This document shows positions 16,901 to 22,568 of a DNA stretch of 22,568 bases, one piece after another. This DNA is from a virus. The stretch is taken from the IMG/VR virus record IMGVR_UViG_3300018481_000080, positions 1-22,568 of that record; one strand, given 5' to 3'. Below the pieces are notes generated by a model. That model saw nothing but the letters and a program-made list of their open reading frames with translations. It was not told the origin of the DNA and searched no databases. The translations under genes and the position numbers were made by a program. Position 1 is the first letter of the stretch, and each line of letters begins with the position of its first letter.

Positions 16901-18495
16901 TTACTAGTAGTAATATTGTAATAATAATAACCATCAATTGGTGTTAAATTAGAGTCACGGATATATGTATATCTATCAGTAATTAAATCATTTTGAAAAA
17001 CGATATCTGATGATTGCCCTGATGATGTGTACACAATTGGAAATTTTAATATAGGATCAACAGTTGCATTTGGTGATTCATTTATTTTGTAGGAGAAGAT
17101 TTCACTTCCTCTAAATGAACTTTCTGGGTAGACATCTGGATCATCCAATACAACACCATTATGATCTAATAATTCAAATAGTGGTAATTGATTTGTAGAA
17201 ATTTTTTCATTATTAACTTCTTGCCATTCGTTATTTGAAAAATACCACGTTTGTCTAGCCTTCGCACTGTCTTCGGGTCCATCTCCGGTTACAATTACAA
17301 TGTCGCCCTCGGTTACAGATGCAGCAGAGGCAAAGGTGACAACATTAGTACCGGAAGCCACAGTGGCGACCCAAATTGTATTCTTAGATGCTGGATCATC
17401 CATCCAAACAATTAAATCTCCGGTGGACATTTGGACTTCGAAATTTGTAAGAATGTATCCAGTAGTTTGATTATCAAACTCAGTTTTTAAATAAGGTAGA
17501 CCGGTATCTTCACGGGAACCGAACCCAGCGGCAATGACATCCTTAAATTGAGTTCCGGATTTATAAAGTGGTATATCTGCTACAAATTGAATTATAGGAC
17601 GTAATGCTCTTATAGCAGTAGTTGGAAATGAAGTATTGGTTGCATTAATTGTTCCATTAATGGCAGAAATATGAAACCATTTATTACTTCTTGACCATGC
17701 ATTATTATCCTTTGCCCCTCTTTCAATAGTAATATAATCGTTACCAGTTCTTGATTGACCTTCGATCTCCCAGGTGGTCATATCCCAGTGTTCATTATCG
17801 AGTACCTTACCAGATGGTAATGTTTTTATACCATCCCATGGTAAAAATTCGAAGGTAGTTCCAAGATTAATATCTATGGGTGGTTCAACTAAGGCAAATC
17901 CAATACAACCACCAACATTTTCAAGAATGTGAGGACTATTATAAACTGGATCATCTAATAATACAATAGTCATACCGGAAACTAATGTTAGATTTGGTGG
18001 ATTATCATCGGGACCAGTAGTAAACGAAAATTTCCCTTCGATTTCTGAATACACAACGCCGGATATAGAGATAACAGGCAAACCTTGTTCAATCCAAAAA
18101 TAATTCTGATAATTAAGAAACATATCATAATCAATGGGTGGACCAAAACTGTAATACGGAGATTCAAAAAGTCTATCTTGATTTAGAGTATTACCTTCGT
18201 AATATTCGATATTATCAAGAAGATCTTCATAGAAGAAAATATTTGTCCTATTTGTGTCTGCATCACGTGCGTATGCAGTTGCTTCAAGTTGCCACCAAGT
18301 TCTATTTTTCGAAGGTTCTGGTAGATAAAAATCAGTAATAGGATTATAATGTCCGGGATTTCTACGACCGAGATACCCTACCAATAGATCGCTTTCTTTC
18401 TTTTGAAAGACCTGGTCGAATGTTGCATCGAAGAATTTCTTTTCAGTTACGGTTTGAAAAACCGCAGGTAATCTTTGGATATATTGAGCTGGCAT
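7969..18495 (-). CDS. Giant baseplate/tail virion protein, 3508 aa, in the gp7 position
   Basis: This single uninterrupted frame of 3508 codons (roughly 390 kDa) fills almost half the window. It follows the gp6-like gene after 3 bases, the place of gp7 in T4 (1032 aa), but I see no clear T4 gp7 match. The N-terminus (RLPAVFQTVTEKKFFDATFD at 8-27, then GYLGRRNPGHYNP and RTWWQLE) resembles giant structural proteins of marine T4-like phages, as does a Trp-rich stretch near 1390-1450 (PWEMLGFSQEPAWWREEYGD). Residues about 570-790 hold three tandem NGV repeats. Segments near 1770-1815 (GEIVRYNGIYYSS..W) and 2190-2238 (IGDVVKF..FYASK..W) resemble small carbohydrate-binding folds. Residues about 2490-2775 hold eight GxGY-type beta repeats. 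The C-terminus has a conserved-looking DYIKDVKPYHTQIRNYTSS and ends in acidic PPSPPEE. It probably spans the wedge and presents adhesive domains. A structural role is very likely; the exact name is not. Confidence 0.85.
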   Translation of the reverse strand: MPAQYIQRLPAVFQTVTEKKFFDATFDQVFQKKESDLLVGYLGRRNPGHYNPITDFYLPEPSKNRTWWQLEATAYARDADTNRTNIFFYEDLLDNIEYYEGNTLNQDRLFESPYYSFGPPIDYDMFLNYQNYFWIEQGLPVISISGVVYSEIEGKFSFTTGPDDNPPNLTLVSGMTIVLLDDPVYNSPHILENVGGCIGFALVEPPIDINLGTTFEFLPWDGIKTLPSGKVLDNEHWDMTTWEIEGQSRTGNDYITIERGAKDNNAWSRSNKWFHISAINGTINATNTSFPTTAIRALRPIIQFVADIPLYKSGTQFKDVIAAGFGSREDTGLPYLKTEFDNQTTGYILTNFEVQMSTGDLIVWMDDPASKNTIWVATVASGTNVVTFASAASVTEGDIVIVTGDGPEDSAKARQTWYFSNNEWQEVNNEKISTNQLPLFELLDHNGVVLDDPDVYPESSFRGSEIFSYKINESPNATVDPILKFPIVYTSSGQSSDIVFQNDLITDRYTYIRDSNLTPIDGYYYYNITTSNVTFNNWNLYDSCPCDEDVAGVGVENLNKFIPTNGQLIFDTSIPTIGITGDVVHLQVYLNGVLQQEGVGKNYRVTGPKQITFNRGLSTSDEVVVISFLIPGNIPQYDELQISPSRTILTTTVPTIPEDTSNNKSFLQVYVNGVYQIEGETKNYRVTGPNQLTTNVELLPGDDIVLYGLSEFSSVPNYSRITATSGQTTVIFPFLISPGTANAAFIQVYLNGVFQLEGVTKNYQVTGTNQLTFNRPLAAGDDVVLYGAERVPTQLCQKSSKQRVIDKFAVGYGVEFQFKLSVIPYGYQIGGGPIQPLADVIVSVNGIEVKNDENGFRFFELNNRIYIDLESYLTNLLIIPQSIAPVVEIQTYTHGLLDPSRPGYFEIPQQLEANPTQLEISEISTSGLIEHFSSIISNQEGFEGTAFGGINNYINSPKNRSVGTFILQNVAPALKSMLISSSDDLDFIKGVRFSGDEYTKFKNRFLSVAQQLINQEFIALQVENNTVDISIWVGEILRRLNVSKEFSNAFAYSYMVAQGTPTYSELLTAFGSSQLSNFINLNDPKNIIYFYDISDPTDEHILIAGVDYNITSVDNPITVQFNTDTLSGVISGADANAYSIDKTVYVDSTTGFLVGMKVVVVPGTGPGEFQPDTKIVEILDSTSFLVDKTPIIPVADGETPGVRVAAGTGTNILAVLYENPLPTYIPSTPTKVGAWGAYVPRIELDTSYAVPTHVIIGHDGSKSIAYGNYFSGPDYSPDYRDQLLLDLETRIYNFLQSKYRNEYNIPLRIESIKSGFFRKTRFSRNEFLEITESYLNKWAAKNKANYRVNDWPTASLTTPLDQLWKLYNYREAMTASGEQTDLPGNWKGIFQYYYDTYYPDTRPWEMLGFSQEPAWWREEYGDPLPNPTDPLGEDVWGKNAAGLHNMYQDIEDGIIRQGPSAIYDPDIDPDLIPPANPVKSQKMWERPELVGLNLVPVDVSGKIRTIEDLFNLDMSSVLTHVDDPWVYGDGGPVEQAWMSTSGYAFNAMEFLYLMRPGPFGELLWDTLGTEISPGMITVPDSATPVLSNKNWQYVQNDRYKFEVDPFTHEPDPFFNWMRPENKDQIVHGEIIDGVPQVRFGYQNWISDRILFLGKDLTTTFGQKIRSLDVNLANKLAGFINKDTTSTYISSATPGSTAGSLIIPTNNFEVLLHKGPVIDTYSYSGIIIRAKGDGTFVVYGYDLLDSEFITLDRKTDKLIEVSVGGTPAEFRYFEIGATYKQGEIVRYNGIYYSSKVTQTVSKFEPAGWDKLKGLPTVGGISVTYKPVSDVTITRYPYGSVITSVQEVFDLMIGWGAYLESQGWQFTEVSQETNMLSDWLSSAKQFLFWLNTSWAPDASIQLSPLANSASLIVKRGYPNDVEMLSNGVYSILDKYGVAIPPNGTMTDRNGPYINVAPTDISVGGIYYLQINAAETEHIIIFDNTTSFGDIIYDPLLRARQQRLRFNGFRSNGWYGKMEAPGYLIIEDQLVPNYDTIVDAMRYYYDSNVTIDNPSLEDLGRSLIGYESKSYLDNLEVANDVQYLFYQGVIRQKGTKLAFEKLFRSTKVQGNEIIKVFEEWALKLGDFGNTVEQVSTEFKLVPEQNTGEVIVAKLNFVPSTIGFVKQINILNAENIYSNIPKLIISDPTATPSIVWTDFNNFATYGIGDVVKFISSSGITGFYASKSTVGPGPFDAENWEVILAPRTAKAYVVLDGNNRIARVDISDPGFGYTDAPTVTIDSGTEPHDLDVLYAVWQGAILRDPTLDNIINIDIDDTEKWVVRPIEPDVALEFPLTDKIDYTLPNAGYVHFNDVDFSIFDVNQLTAAWGTTGFNPIRNNTVWVANTFTEDWGVYKMVDITTNPLAPVPYATTTFDVIVGDGDQLFLRTESNYLIVPQNVITPGPTEHKTHFGNMISLYVNEARAITEIDGGFLTTATAVAVVPFAAKATSVISTGGKVSDINLTSAGFGYNTPPLIDIQHHTRATAIVGGVAAPAAGGAITSILMSNLGTGYVTVPTVSIFGDGLGAWGTAVISNGQVTSITIGGGGTGYTNATIEIAPPTGITAAATAELNGSSVSKIIVTEPGTGYPAEPVVTIEAPEGNGTVFEIIVTDPGSSYTTVPTVIITGTGIAAGATAVATLTDGKVSSITVTAGGANYTSATVAIAPPTGGPGIITNIQITKTGANYTSPPFVRISENPAGIGVGATAIAEIAGGVVSNIVVTAGGTGYGKNTKVTIDPPRSVNPATNFALPFVFDPIETANQPPGPVQYNYYGLITLDGTPILSTDVPEYANFTNLLLFKPMRFLTEFDSLILTGDNWITLDDRIWVDGIDRTPITWNVFDVNTAASYPPTGHRPFRTQEKLINTSLFESASVFNDEGVELVQLPVYDPFKFILPGLAKQNISYISLRDPARYNVTGDERLFSDIITFGEAQVGKLWWDLSSTRYVYYEQPKSRETNPTIPGFETETDNLIYRRDHWGQLFPGSTVAIYEWTKSPVPPAEYIGSGIPRDVTSYVQISTSNRFTSITETHYYFWVRGSIDLPNVKNRTVAAVDVARLLQNPKGQGFAFFSPIQQTETNNSYMFSNVQEILAYQGDNIQVQYKLSERDDQEHTQWALFREGDPNSIVTDQFWNKMVDSITGYTEELPINGEWDNGIVIVPGESEVLPVPDPTLSEREKYGIKYRPRQSMFVNLQAARKIFVQAANELLKHIPIRDNSPSWADGITTEFWTYTNWYELGYEDAVPTVVFQTLTQANQALILGNLTKDTIVQVIDGTIDGRYILYVVVQPNPNIPVLSLNEIGIENSSIKLLDTMYTIINRYELSVELRELLNAFRTEVMINEFLVDQNELFFSMVNYVLSEQKTPDWVFKTSYIFIKEDNIPLTQSQLFIPDQIGNIIDYIKDVKPYHTQIRNYTSSYHTMDIATGSVIQETVDYVSYGAAPWDAGIADHWDMSPWSQTFVVESGRLYPPSPPEE
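10172..11025 (-). repeat. Eight tandem GxGY-type beta repeats in the giant protein
   Basis: Residues about 2490-2775 contain successive units of roughly 35-40 residues (about 100-120 bases) built on 'V..I.vt..G.GY...P.V.I..P'. The core appears in order as AGFGY, LGTGY, GGGTGY, PGTGY, PGSSY, GGANY, TGANY and GGTGY, often preceded by 'gkVSsItV'. The units are diverged in DNA, so this is an old protein-level repeat. It probably forms an extended beta-solenoid or bead-like stalk. An isolated related unit (PGFGYTDAPTVTI) lies near 11690, separate from the block. Confidence 0.85.
14508..14531. repeat. 24-base inverted repeat within the giant gene
   Basis: The two 11-base arms are perfect (TTTCGAGAAAT at 14508-14518, ATTTCTCGAAA at 14521-14531) with two bases between. 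It is entirely coding (FSRNEFLE on the minus strand). It may be chance, a protein- or resolvase-recognised site, or a local DNA or RNA structure; nothing nearby decides. Confidence 0.5.
16125..16800 (-). repeat. Three tandem ~80-aa NGV repeats in the giant protein
   Basis: Residues about 570-790 contain three copies spaced about 240 bases. Each has '(F/L/H)(I/L)QVY(L/V)NGV(L/Y/F)Q.EG..KNY(R/Q)VTG..Q(I/L)T.N', then 'GD(D)(I/V)VLYG' or its equivalent 'DEVVVISF'. The conserved DNA cores lie at about 16685-16740, 16443-16495 and 16205-16260. Units of this kind occur in phage fibre and tail proteins as small beta domains. Conservation is higher than in the GxGY array, pointing to more recent duplication or ongoing homogenisation. 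Confidence 0.85.
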
Positions 18496-18498
18496 GTA

Positions 18499-21400
18499 TT
18501 ATACTCTTAAATTCTGATCTGTTAGGTTAGCAACAATCTGAACATTATTCACGGTTGCTGTAGACATGAATAACTCTGTTGGGCCGGCAACAATTTCGAA
18601 TAAGTTACCGAATTGTGAATTAGCATTATTAGGAACAATAACTACTGAACTAATGATCCTTGATAATTGTTGGTGAATAAATGCTGATAATTCAGACCAG
18701 AAGAATTTTTCTCCAAAATCCCAATTTCTAATATCAAAATAAATATCAACTGCCTGAATTACCTTTGTCTTAACTTCGTTATCACTTATGTTTGTTGTTG
18801 GAGATTTAACAACCTTTATAGTTGCTTGTAATTCCGGTGCTGCCTGTGGACCAAATAAAATCTTGAATGTCCCAGAATTCCATATCATTGCATCACTAAC
18901 CATTTTATATTGTTCTAGATCTTGGAATTGAATTCTAAGTTCTTCAGTCGTTGGATGTTCTGGTATTGAAACAAGAGTGCCATTACTATTTTTCCAAATT
19001 AACATATCTCTATAATAACCATCAGTTACAACAATCATATCAATAATATTGGTTGGTGATGGATCAATACGCTGATCAATCGGAGCATAATGGCTCCATT
19101 TAAAATATAGAGGTAATCTGTCATTTTCCGGAATATCTGTATTTTGTGTGAATACTTTACCATTTCTATCAAAATGTTCTGTATCAACAGATGTTTCAAA
19201 CACTTGTCCTGTAGGATATGTCGATAAATTTGGAGTTGGATTTGATTGTAAAGAATAATAAACACCGGATCCTGCTGGACTTCCCGAAATTAAGAAAATT
19301 TTATCTATAAAATTTGCTGTCACGATATTTGATTTATCAACTATAGTATTAGTTCCGGCAAGCCATGAAAATGGAATTACTTCTCTTGTCGATGTACTAA
19401 TATTATTAAAAAATGCTGTAATTTGATTACCTATAGTTATGGCGGAGGGATCTACAGAATTAAATAATAATTGACCAATATTGTTAATAAAAATTAGATC
19501 AGCGGTATTAAGAAATACTGTAGTATCTGGTGGTGGATCATATTGACTTCCAGCGCCTGTTCCGGTGGGGAGTAATACACTCGAAATGAATGGTGAACCA
19601 TACAATCTGGTATTATCTGACAAATCAACCGGAAAATAAACATAGAGATTACCAGTTGAGCTAGAAAAAGTTGTCGACCAAGGTCCTATCCATGGACGAG
19701 TACTCTGGTATCCTGTAACTTCATTATTGTAATATTCAAAAACAACTCTATCGTCTGAACCTACAAGATTATTGAACCCGTTAGGATTATCCGGGATTCC
19801 ATCTTCATTACTATCAACTAGCGATACTTCCACCTTGGATGTGTCTACATATCCGTCGAGCTGAGTAAAGACACCGGTGATATCAAGTATCACCGGTTCT
19901 TCTAAGAAAGCTTCACACGGGGCAGAGATAACATCTTCTGGTAAATTATTATCAATTGAACTATTAGAATTAACAAATGGCATAATTTCAATTGTGTCTT
20001 GAAGTGCTTGTCCTGTTGCACTATCAAGTACAACTACACCCGGTTCCCAATAGAAACGAACGTTTCTATAAGATTCAAAAACATAAACTCTGCCCCGTGC
20101 AGTTAAATCATATGTAATAGTTCCGAGATCATTATTGCTTGCAATGTTTATATACAATAATCCACTGTCGGGATAACTTTGCCAAGTGGAATAAATTTGA
20201 GGGACTCCGCCAACCTCATCTGGTGCTGCATATTTCCAGGGTTGTTCTGCTTGATTAAATATTCCTGATGTGATCTGTATAGATGTTCCCCAGTGATCTC
20301 TCAATAAATCATAATATAACCAGAATGAAATTCCGGCGTCGATTCTTTGAGAAATTTCTGCAATTTCTTCGGGAGTTAAATCATTTCTAAAAACTGGATA
20401 AACCTTGATAGCTTGATAACCGAGTTGTTCTTCGATGCCGAGTTCAACAGGTCCAACAGCAGCATAAGGATTTGTTGGATCAACAATTAAAGGAATTCCG
20501 TTTTGAATTACACTCTTGACTGCCGCTGAATTTAAGTTTGTAAATTCTGTTCCGGGAGGAAATGGCTTAGCAAATTCTAATACCGCCCCTGTTGAAATAA
20601 ATTTCCATGGTTGATATAAACTATTATTAACGTTATTTGGGTTCAAATTATTAATTAATGGTAAAGCAGTTTCATCGGCTGTATTAGCACTTGCTGTGAA
20701 GAAACCTGTATCATTCTTAAATTTTCGAGGACTTGTTTTCCAGAACAAAGGTAAGCTAGGTTCTCCTGGCACAGGAACAAGTTCTAATAGTGATCTACCT
20801 GTATTTGGTGGATTAACTCGAATGGTTTCCTCAAATTGCGGAAGATATTCATCATAGAAGAATTGAGCCACTTGTGGATTTCTTAACATTTCCTGAATTG
20901 AATTAATTAAAATATTGTCAATATTACCAGCATTAGATACATCTTGAACAATTTCAATTAATACATCTTGATTGTCTCTATACAATGCGCCATCTTGGCC
21001 GAAAATAATTAAATCACGATGAAATCCAGTCGGATCATTTAAATCAATATAACGACTATGTCCACTATAGGTACGATTGGTAGATTGAATTTTTGCAATC
21101 TGATTGCCGTAAACAAGAGGAAGAACATTGTAGTCACTTCCATTAACCATGCGTGATTGTGTTGAAAATACTTCAGGCGCACGTAACCTAATTTGTTCAT
21201 CTGTTTCTGCTGCGGCAGCATTTCCAATTGTTTGTTCAAGATTAAATATAAGTCGTAGAACATATTGTTGCTGATCGACACCAATATAAGGAATGTTAAT
21301 TTGCAGCCCTTGTGCATCATCTGGACGAATTACAAGTGCTTGATTTGCACTAACACGAACCCAAGACCTAAATAAACCAGTTGGGACATTACCGAAGTTG

Positions 21401-22440
21401 CCATCAGCAAAACGAATACTAACTGTATTGTTGGGTCCGGAAATAACAGAGAAAATATTTCTTTCAGCAAAGTGAATACTATTATAGATAATATTTTCAC
21501 CTGCTAGTGCTGGAACTTTAGCCCATTTATTAATTACATTACCGTTCTCATCTGTTTCTTGAACATAAACATCATCTTGATTAATGTTTTGAATGTTAAT
21601 TGGAAACAAACGATTAGGTACTGGAAACTCAAAATTGGTATCAACGTTAAGTAGATTACCTTGTTTAAAATATAAGAAGAAACCTGTATTGTCCGATGCT
21701 ACACCTAAGCTGTCATTTCTGTAAATAAAGTGAAAGGCATTATTCGGGTCTGGGTCACGTTCGAAAATTGTTTGATTAGTTACAAAATCCGGATTAGCAA
21801 TATCTATTGGATATGTTTGTCCACTAACAGTAATTGTGGCAGGATAGGTTACATTTAATCGTTTGATGTTATTTAACTGGTATAAATCTGTTGGAATCGA
21901 ACCAATTGTGCCGCTCTTCGTTGGACGTCCAAACGGGTTTAGTGTGCTGAATGCTGCATTAACAACTTGAATAAATTGATCGAACCAATCTGGATTGTTT
22001 GGATCATTCCAAAATATTGAGACATCGTTAATAGGAACGCCATTGGCATCTATTAATTGTTGATTAGTTTGAACCGCAGCAATCTTGAATAGGCCACTTG
22101 CAGGAATATTTCTGCGAGGAATATAATTAACCATCTGAGCAAGACGTACAACACTTTCTCTACGCTCTGCGGTGTCGATGAAGTTTTCGCGACTGTTAAG
22201 ATCTGTCCTGAACGCAAGGCTTGTACCAAAGTAAGCAAGTAACTCAATAATTGCAATAAACTCAGAACTTTCAATATAGTCATTGAAATCCTCCGGATAG
22301 TAAGTTTGAATATAGTTGATTAAGGCTTGCTTTAAGGTATCAAAGTCGTAAGCGGTGTAATCAATAAACTGAAAGGCCTTGAATACTTTCTTGTAATCTT
22401 CGGCCGCGAATAAGTTAGATTGGCGAATTGATTCTGACAT
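18499..22440 (-). CDS. 6: gp6/J-like baseplate wedge protein, 1313 aa
   Basis: A wedge protein that joins neighbouring wedges and forms the baseplate inner ring in T4-like phages. The N-terminus (FDTLKQALINYIQTYYPEDF, near 33-52; then SEFIAIIELLAYFGTSLAFR, near 60-79; and ENFIDTAERRESVVRLAQMV, near 85-104) matches the start of T4 gp6, where a 'DLLAYN....NL.SSVVQ.A' stretch is found. Residues about 415-435 carry EQIRLRAPEVFSTQSRMV and then NGSDYNVL, the characteristic baseplate J signature. The C-terminal 130 residues (IYFDIRNWDFGEKFFWSELS and following) also fit J/gp6. At 1313 aa it is about twice T4 gp6 (660 aa); the extra length lies in the middle and includes a DSNEDGIPDNP calcium-loop-like motif (about 875-885). 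The start overlaps the upstream gp25-like stop (TAATG), and an AGAGAG site precedes it. Confidence 0.88.
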   Translation of the reverse strand: MSESIRQSNLFAAEDYKKVFKAFQFIDYTAYDFDTLKQALINYIQTYYPEDFNDYIESSEFIAIIELLAYFGTSLAFRTDLNSRENFIDTAERRESVVRLAQMVNYIPRRNIPASGLFKIAAVQTNQQLIDANGVPINDVSIFWNDPNNPDWFDQFIQVVNAAFSTLNPFGRPTKSGTIGSIPTDLYQLNNIKRLNVTYPATITVSGQTYPIDIANPDFVTNQTIFERDPDPNNAFHFIYRNDSLGVASDNTGFFLYFKQGNLLNVDTNFEFPVPNRLFPINIQNINQDDVYVQETDENGNVINKWAKVPALAGENIIYNSIHFAERNIFSVISGPNNTVSIRFADGNFGNVPTGLFRSWVRVSANQALVIRPDDAQGLQINIPYIGVDQQQYVLRLIFNLEQTIGNAAAAETDEQIRLRAPEVFSTQSRMVNGSDYNVLPLVYGNQIAKIQSTNRTYSGHSRYIDLNDPTGFHRDLIIFGQDGALYRDNQDVLIEIVQDVSNAGNIDNILINSIQEMLRNPQVAQFFYDEYLPQFEETIRVNPPNTGRSLLELVPVPGEPSLPLFWKTSPRKFKNDTGFFTASANTADETALPLINNLNPNNVNNSLYQPWKFISTGAVLEFAKPFPPGTEFTNLNSAAVKSVIQNGIPLIVDPTNPYAAVGPVELGIEEQLGYQAIKVYPVFRNDLTPEEIAEISQRIDAGISFWLYYDLLRDHWGTSIQITSGIFNQAEQPWKYAAPDEVGGVPQIYSTWQSYPDSGLLYINIASNNDLGTITYDLTARGRVYVFESYRNVRFYWEPGVVVLDSATGQALQDTIEIMPFVNSNSSIDNNLPEDVISAPCEAFLEEPVILDITGVFTQLDGYVDTSKVEVSLVDSNEDGIPDNPNGFNNLVGSDDRVVFEYYNNEVTGYQSTRPWIGPWSTTFSSSTGNLYVYFPVDLSDNTRLYGSPFISSVLLPTGTGAGSQYDPPPDTTVFLNTADLIFINNIGQLLFNSVDPSAITIGNQITAFFNNISTSTREVIPFSWLAGTNTIVDKSNIVTANFIDKIFLISGSPAGSGVYYSLQSNPTPNLSTYPTGQVFETSVDTEHFDRNGKVFTQNTDIPENDRLPLYFKWSHYAPIDQRIDPSPTNIIDMIVVTDGYYRDMLIWKNSNGTLVSIPEHPTTEELRIQFQDLEQYKMVSDAMIWNSGTFKILFGPQAAPELQATIKVVKSPTTNISDNEVKTKVIQAVDIYFDIRNWDFGEKFFWSELSAFIHQQLSRIISSVVIVPNNANSQFGNLFEIVAGPTELFMSTATVNNVQIVANLTDQNLRV
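19873..19897. repeat. Strong coding hairpin in the gp6-like gene
   Basis: A perfect 10-bp inverted repeat (ACCGGTGATA at 19873-19882, TATCACCGGT at 19888-19897) has a 5-base loop. It is coding (PVILDITG) and is not followed by a T run, so it is not a terminator. It lies just before the DSNEDGIPDNP segment, near the start of a probable domain. Half its stem is G+C, unusual in this AT-rich region. Confidence 0.55.
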
Positions 22441-22568
22441 TAGGTGCTCTCTCTATCTTTTAAGGTGAATCTAACAAATAGATTATCAGTTATTGATTCG
22501 GGTTTGAATAATAAAACCATAACAACATTCAGAGCCTGATCTTCTTGAAATGCATCAATGGACACAAG
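22440..22568 (-). CDS. 25: C-terminal end of a gp25/W-like baseplate wedge protein (partial)
   Basis: An open frame enters at base 22568 and ends at the TAA overlapping the gp6-like ATG (TAATG); 42 residues are visible. The visible sequence includes SIDAFQEDQALNVVMVLLF (about 3-21) and ends FVRFTLKDREST. The 'D.ALNV.....F.P' pattern fits the C-terminal strands of gp25/W-type lysozyme-like wedge proteins. The location directly before a gp6/J gene is the conserved W-J order of contractile phages. The N-terminus lies outside the window, so the assignment rests largely on context. Confidence 0.65.
   Translation of the reverse strand, partial: LVSIDAFQEDQALNVVMVLLFKPESITDNLFVRFTLKDREST

Noticed and set aside
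7969-18495. Possible frameshift or sequencing fusion producing the 3508-aa frame
   Set aside because: The frame is continuous with consistent composition, has recognisable structural-protein segments at both ends and throughout, and comparably large structural proteins exist in marine T4-like phages.

Overview
The window is a densely coded, AT-rich segment of a phage genome. By its gene content it belongs to a contractile-tailed, T4-like marine myovirus related to the cyanophage and pelagiphage group; the host cannot be read from this window. All real genes lie on the minus strand, so transcription runs from high to low coordinates. Gaps between genes are tiny (the longest is 61 bases), no stretch over 300 bases lacks a gene, and I see no tRNA, CRISPR array or insertion sequence.

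Baseplate and tail module (22568 down to 5698). In transcription order this holds the C-terminal end of a gp25/W-like baseplate wedge protein, a gp6/J-like wedge protein about twice the T4 size (1313 aa), a giant virion protein of 3508 aa in the position of T4 gp7, and three smaller structural proteins (230, 170 and 323 aa) that look like baseplate or fibre accessories. The order gp25-like, gp6-like, next wedge protein mirrors W-J-I of P2-type phages and 6-7-8 of T4. The giant protein carries two internal repeat arrays: three copies of an 'NGV...NY.VTG' unit, and about eight copies of a 'V.sI.vt..G.GY...P.V.I' unit.

Modification cassette (5636 down to 1). Seven genes follow, almost all joined by 4-base ATGA or 1-base TAATG overlaps: a small unknown protein, two paralogous GT8-like glycosyltransferases, an unknown Lys-rich protein, a third glycosyltransferase-like protein, a class I SAM-dependent methyltransferase, and a radical SAM protein that runs off the window. 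The layout implies one co-translated unit that modifies some substrate, possibly a virion protein or cell-surface glycan, late in infection.

Regulation. Three of the gaps contain an nATAAATA(G/A) element resembling the T4 late promoter TATAAATA. The most striking one sits in the loop of a strong 13-bp hairpin between the structural module and the cassette. The downstream arm of that hairpin also contains the GGAGG ribosome-binding site of the first cassette gene. This compact element appears to end upstream transcription, start late transcription, and allow translation only of the newly started message. It is the most interesting non-coding structure in the window.
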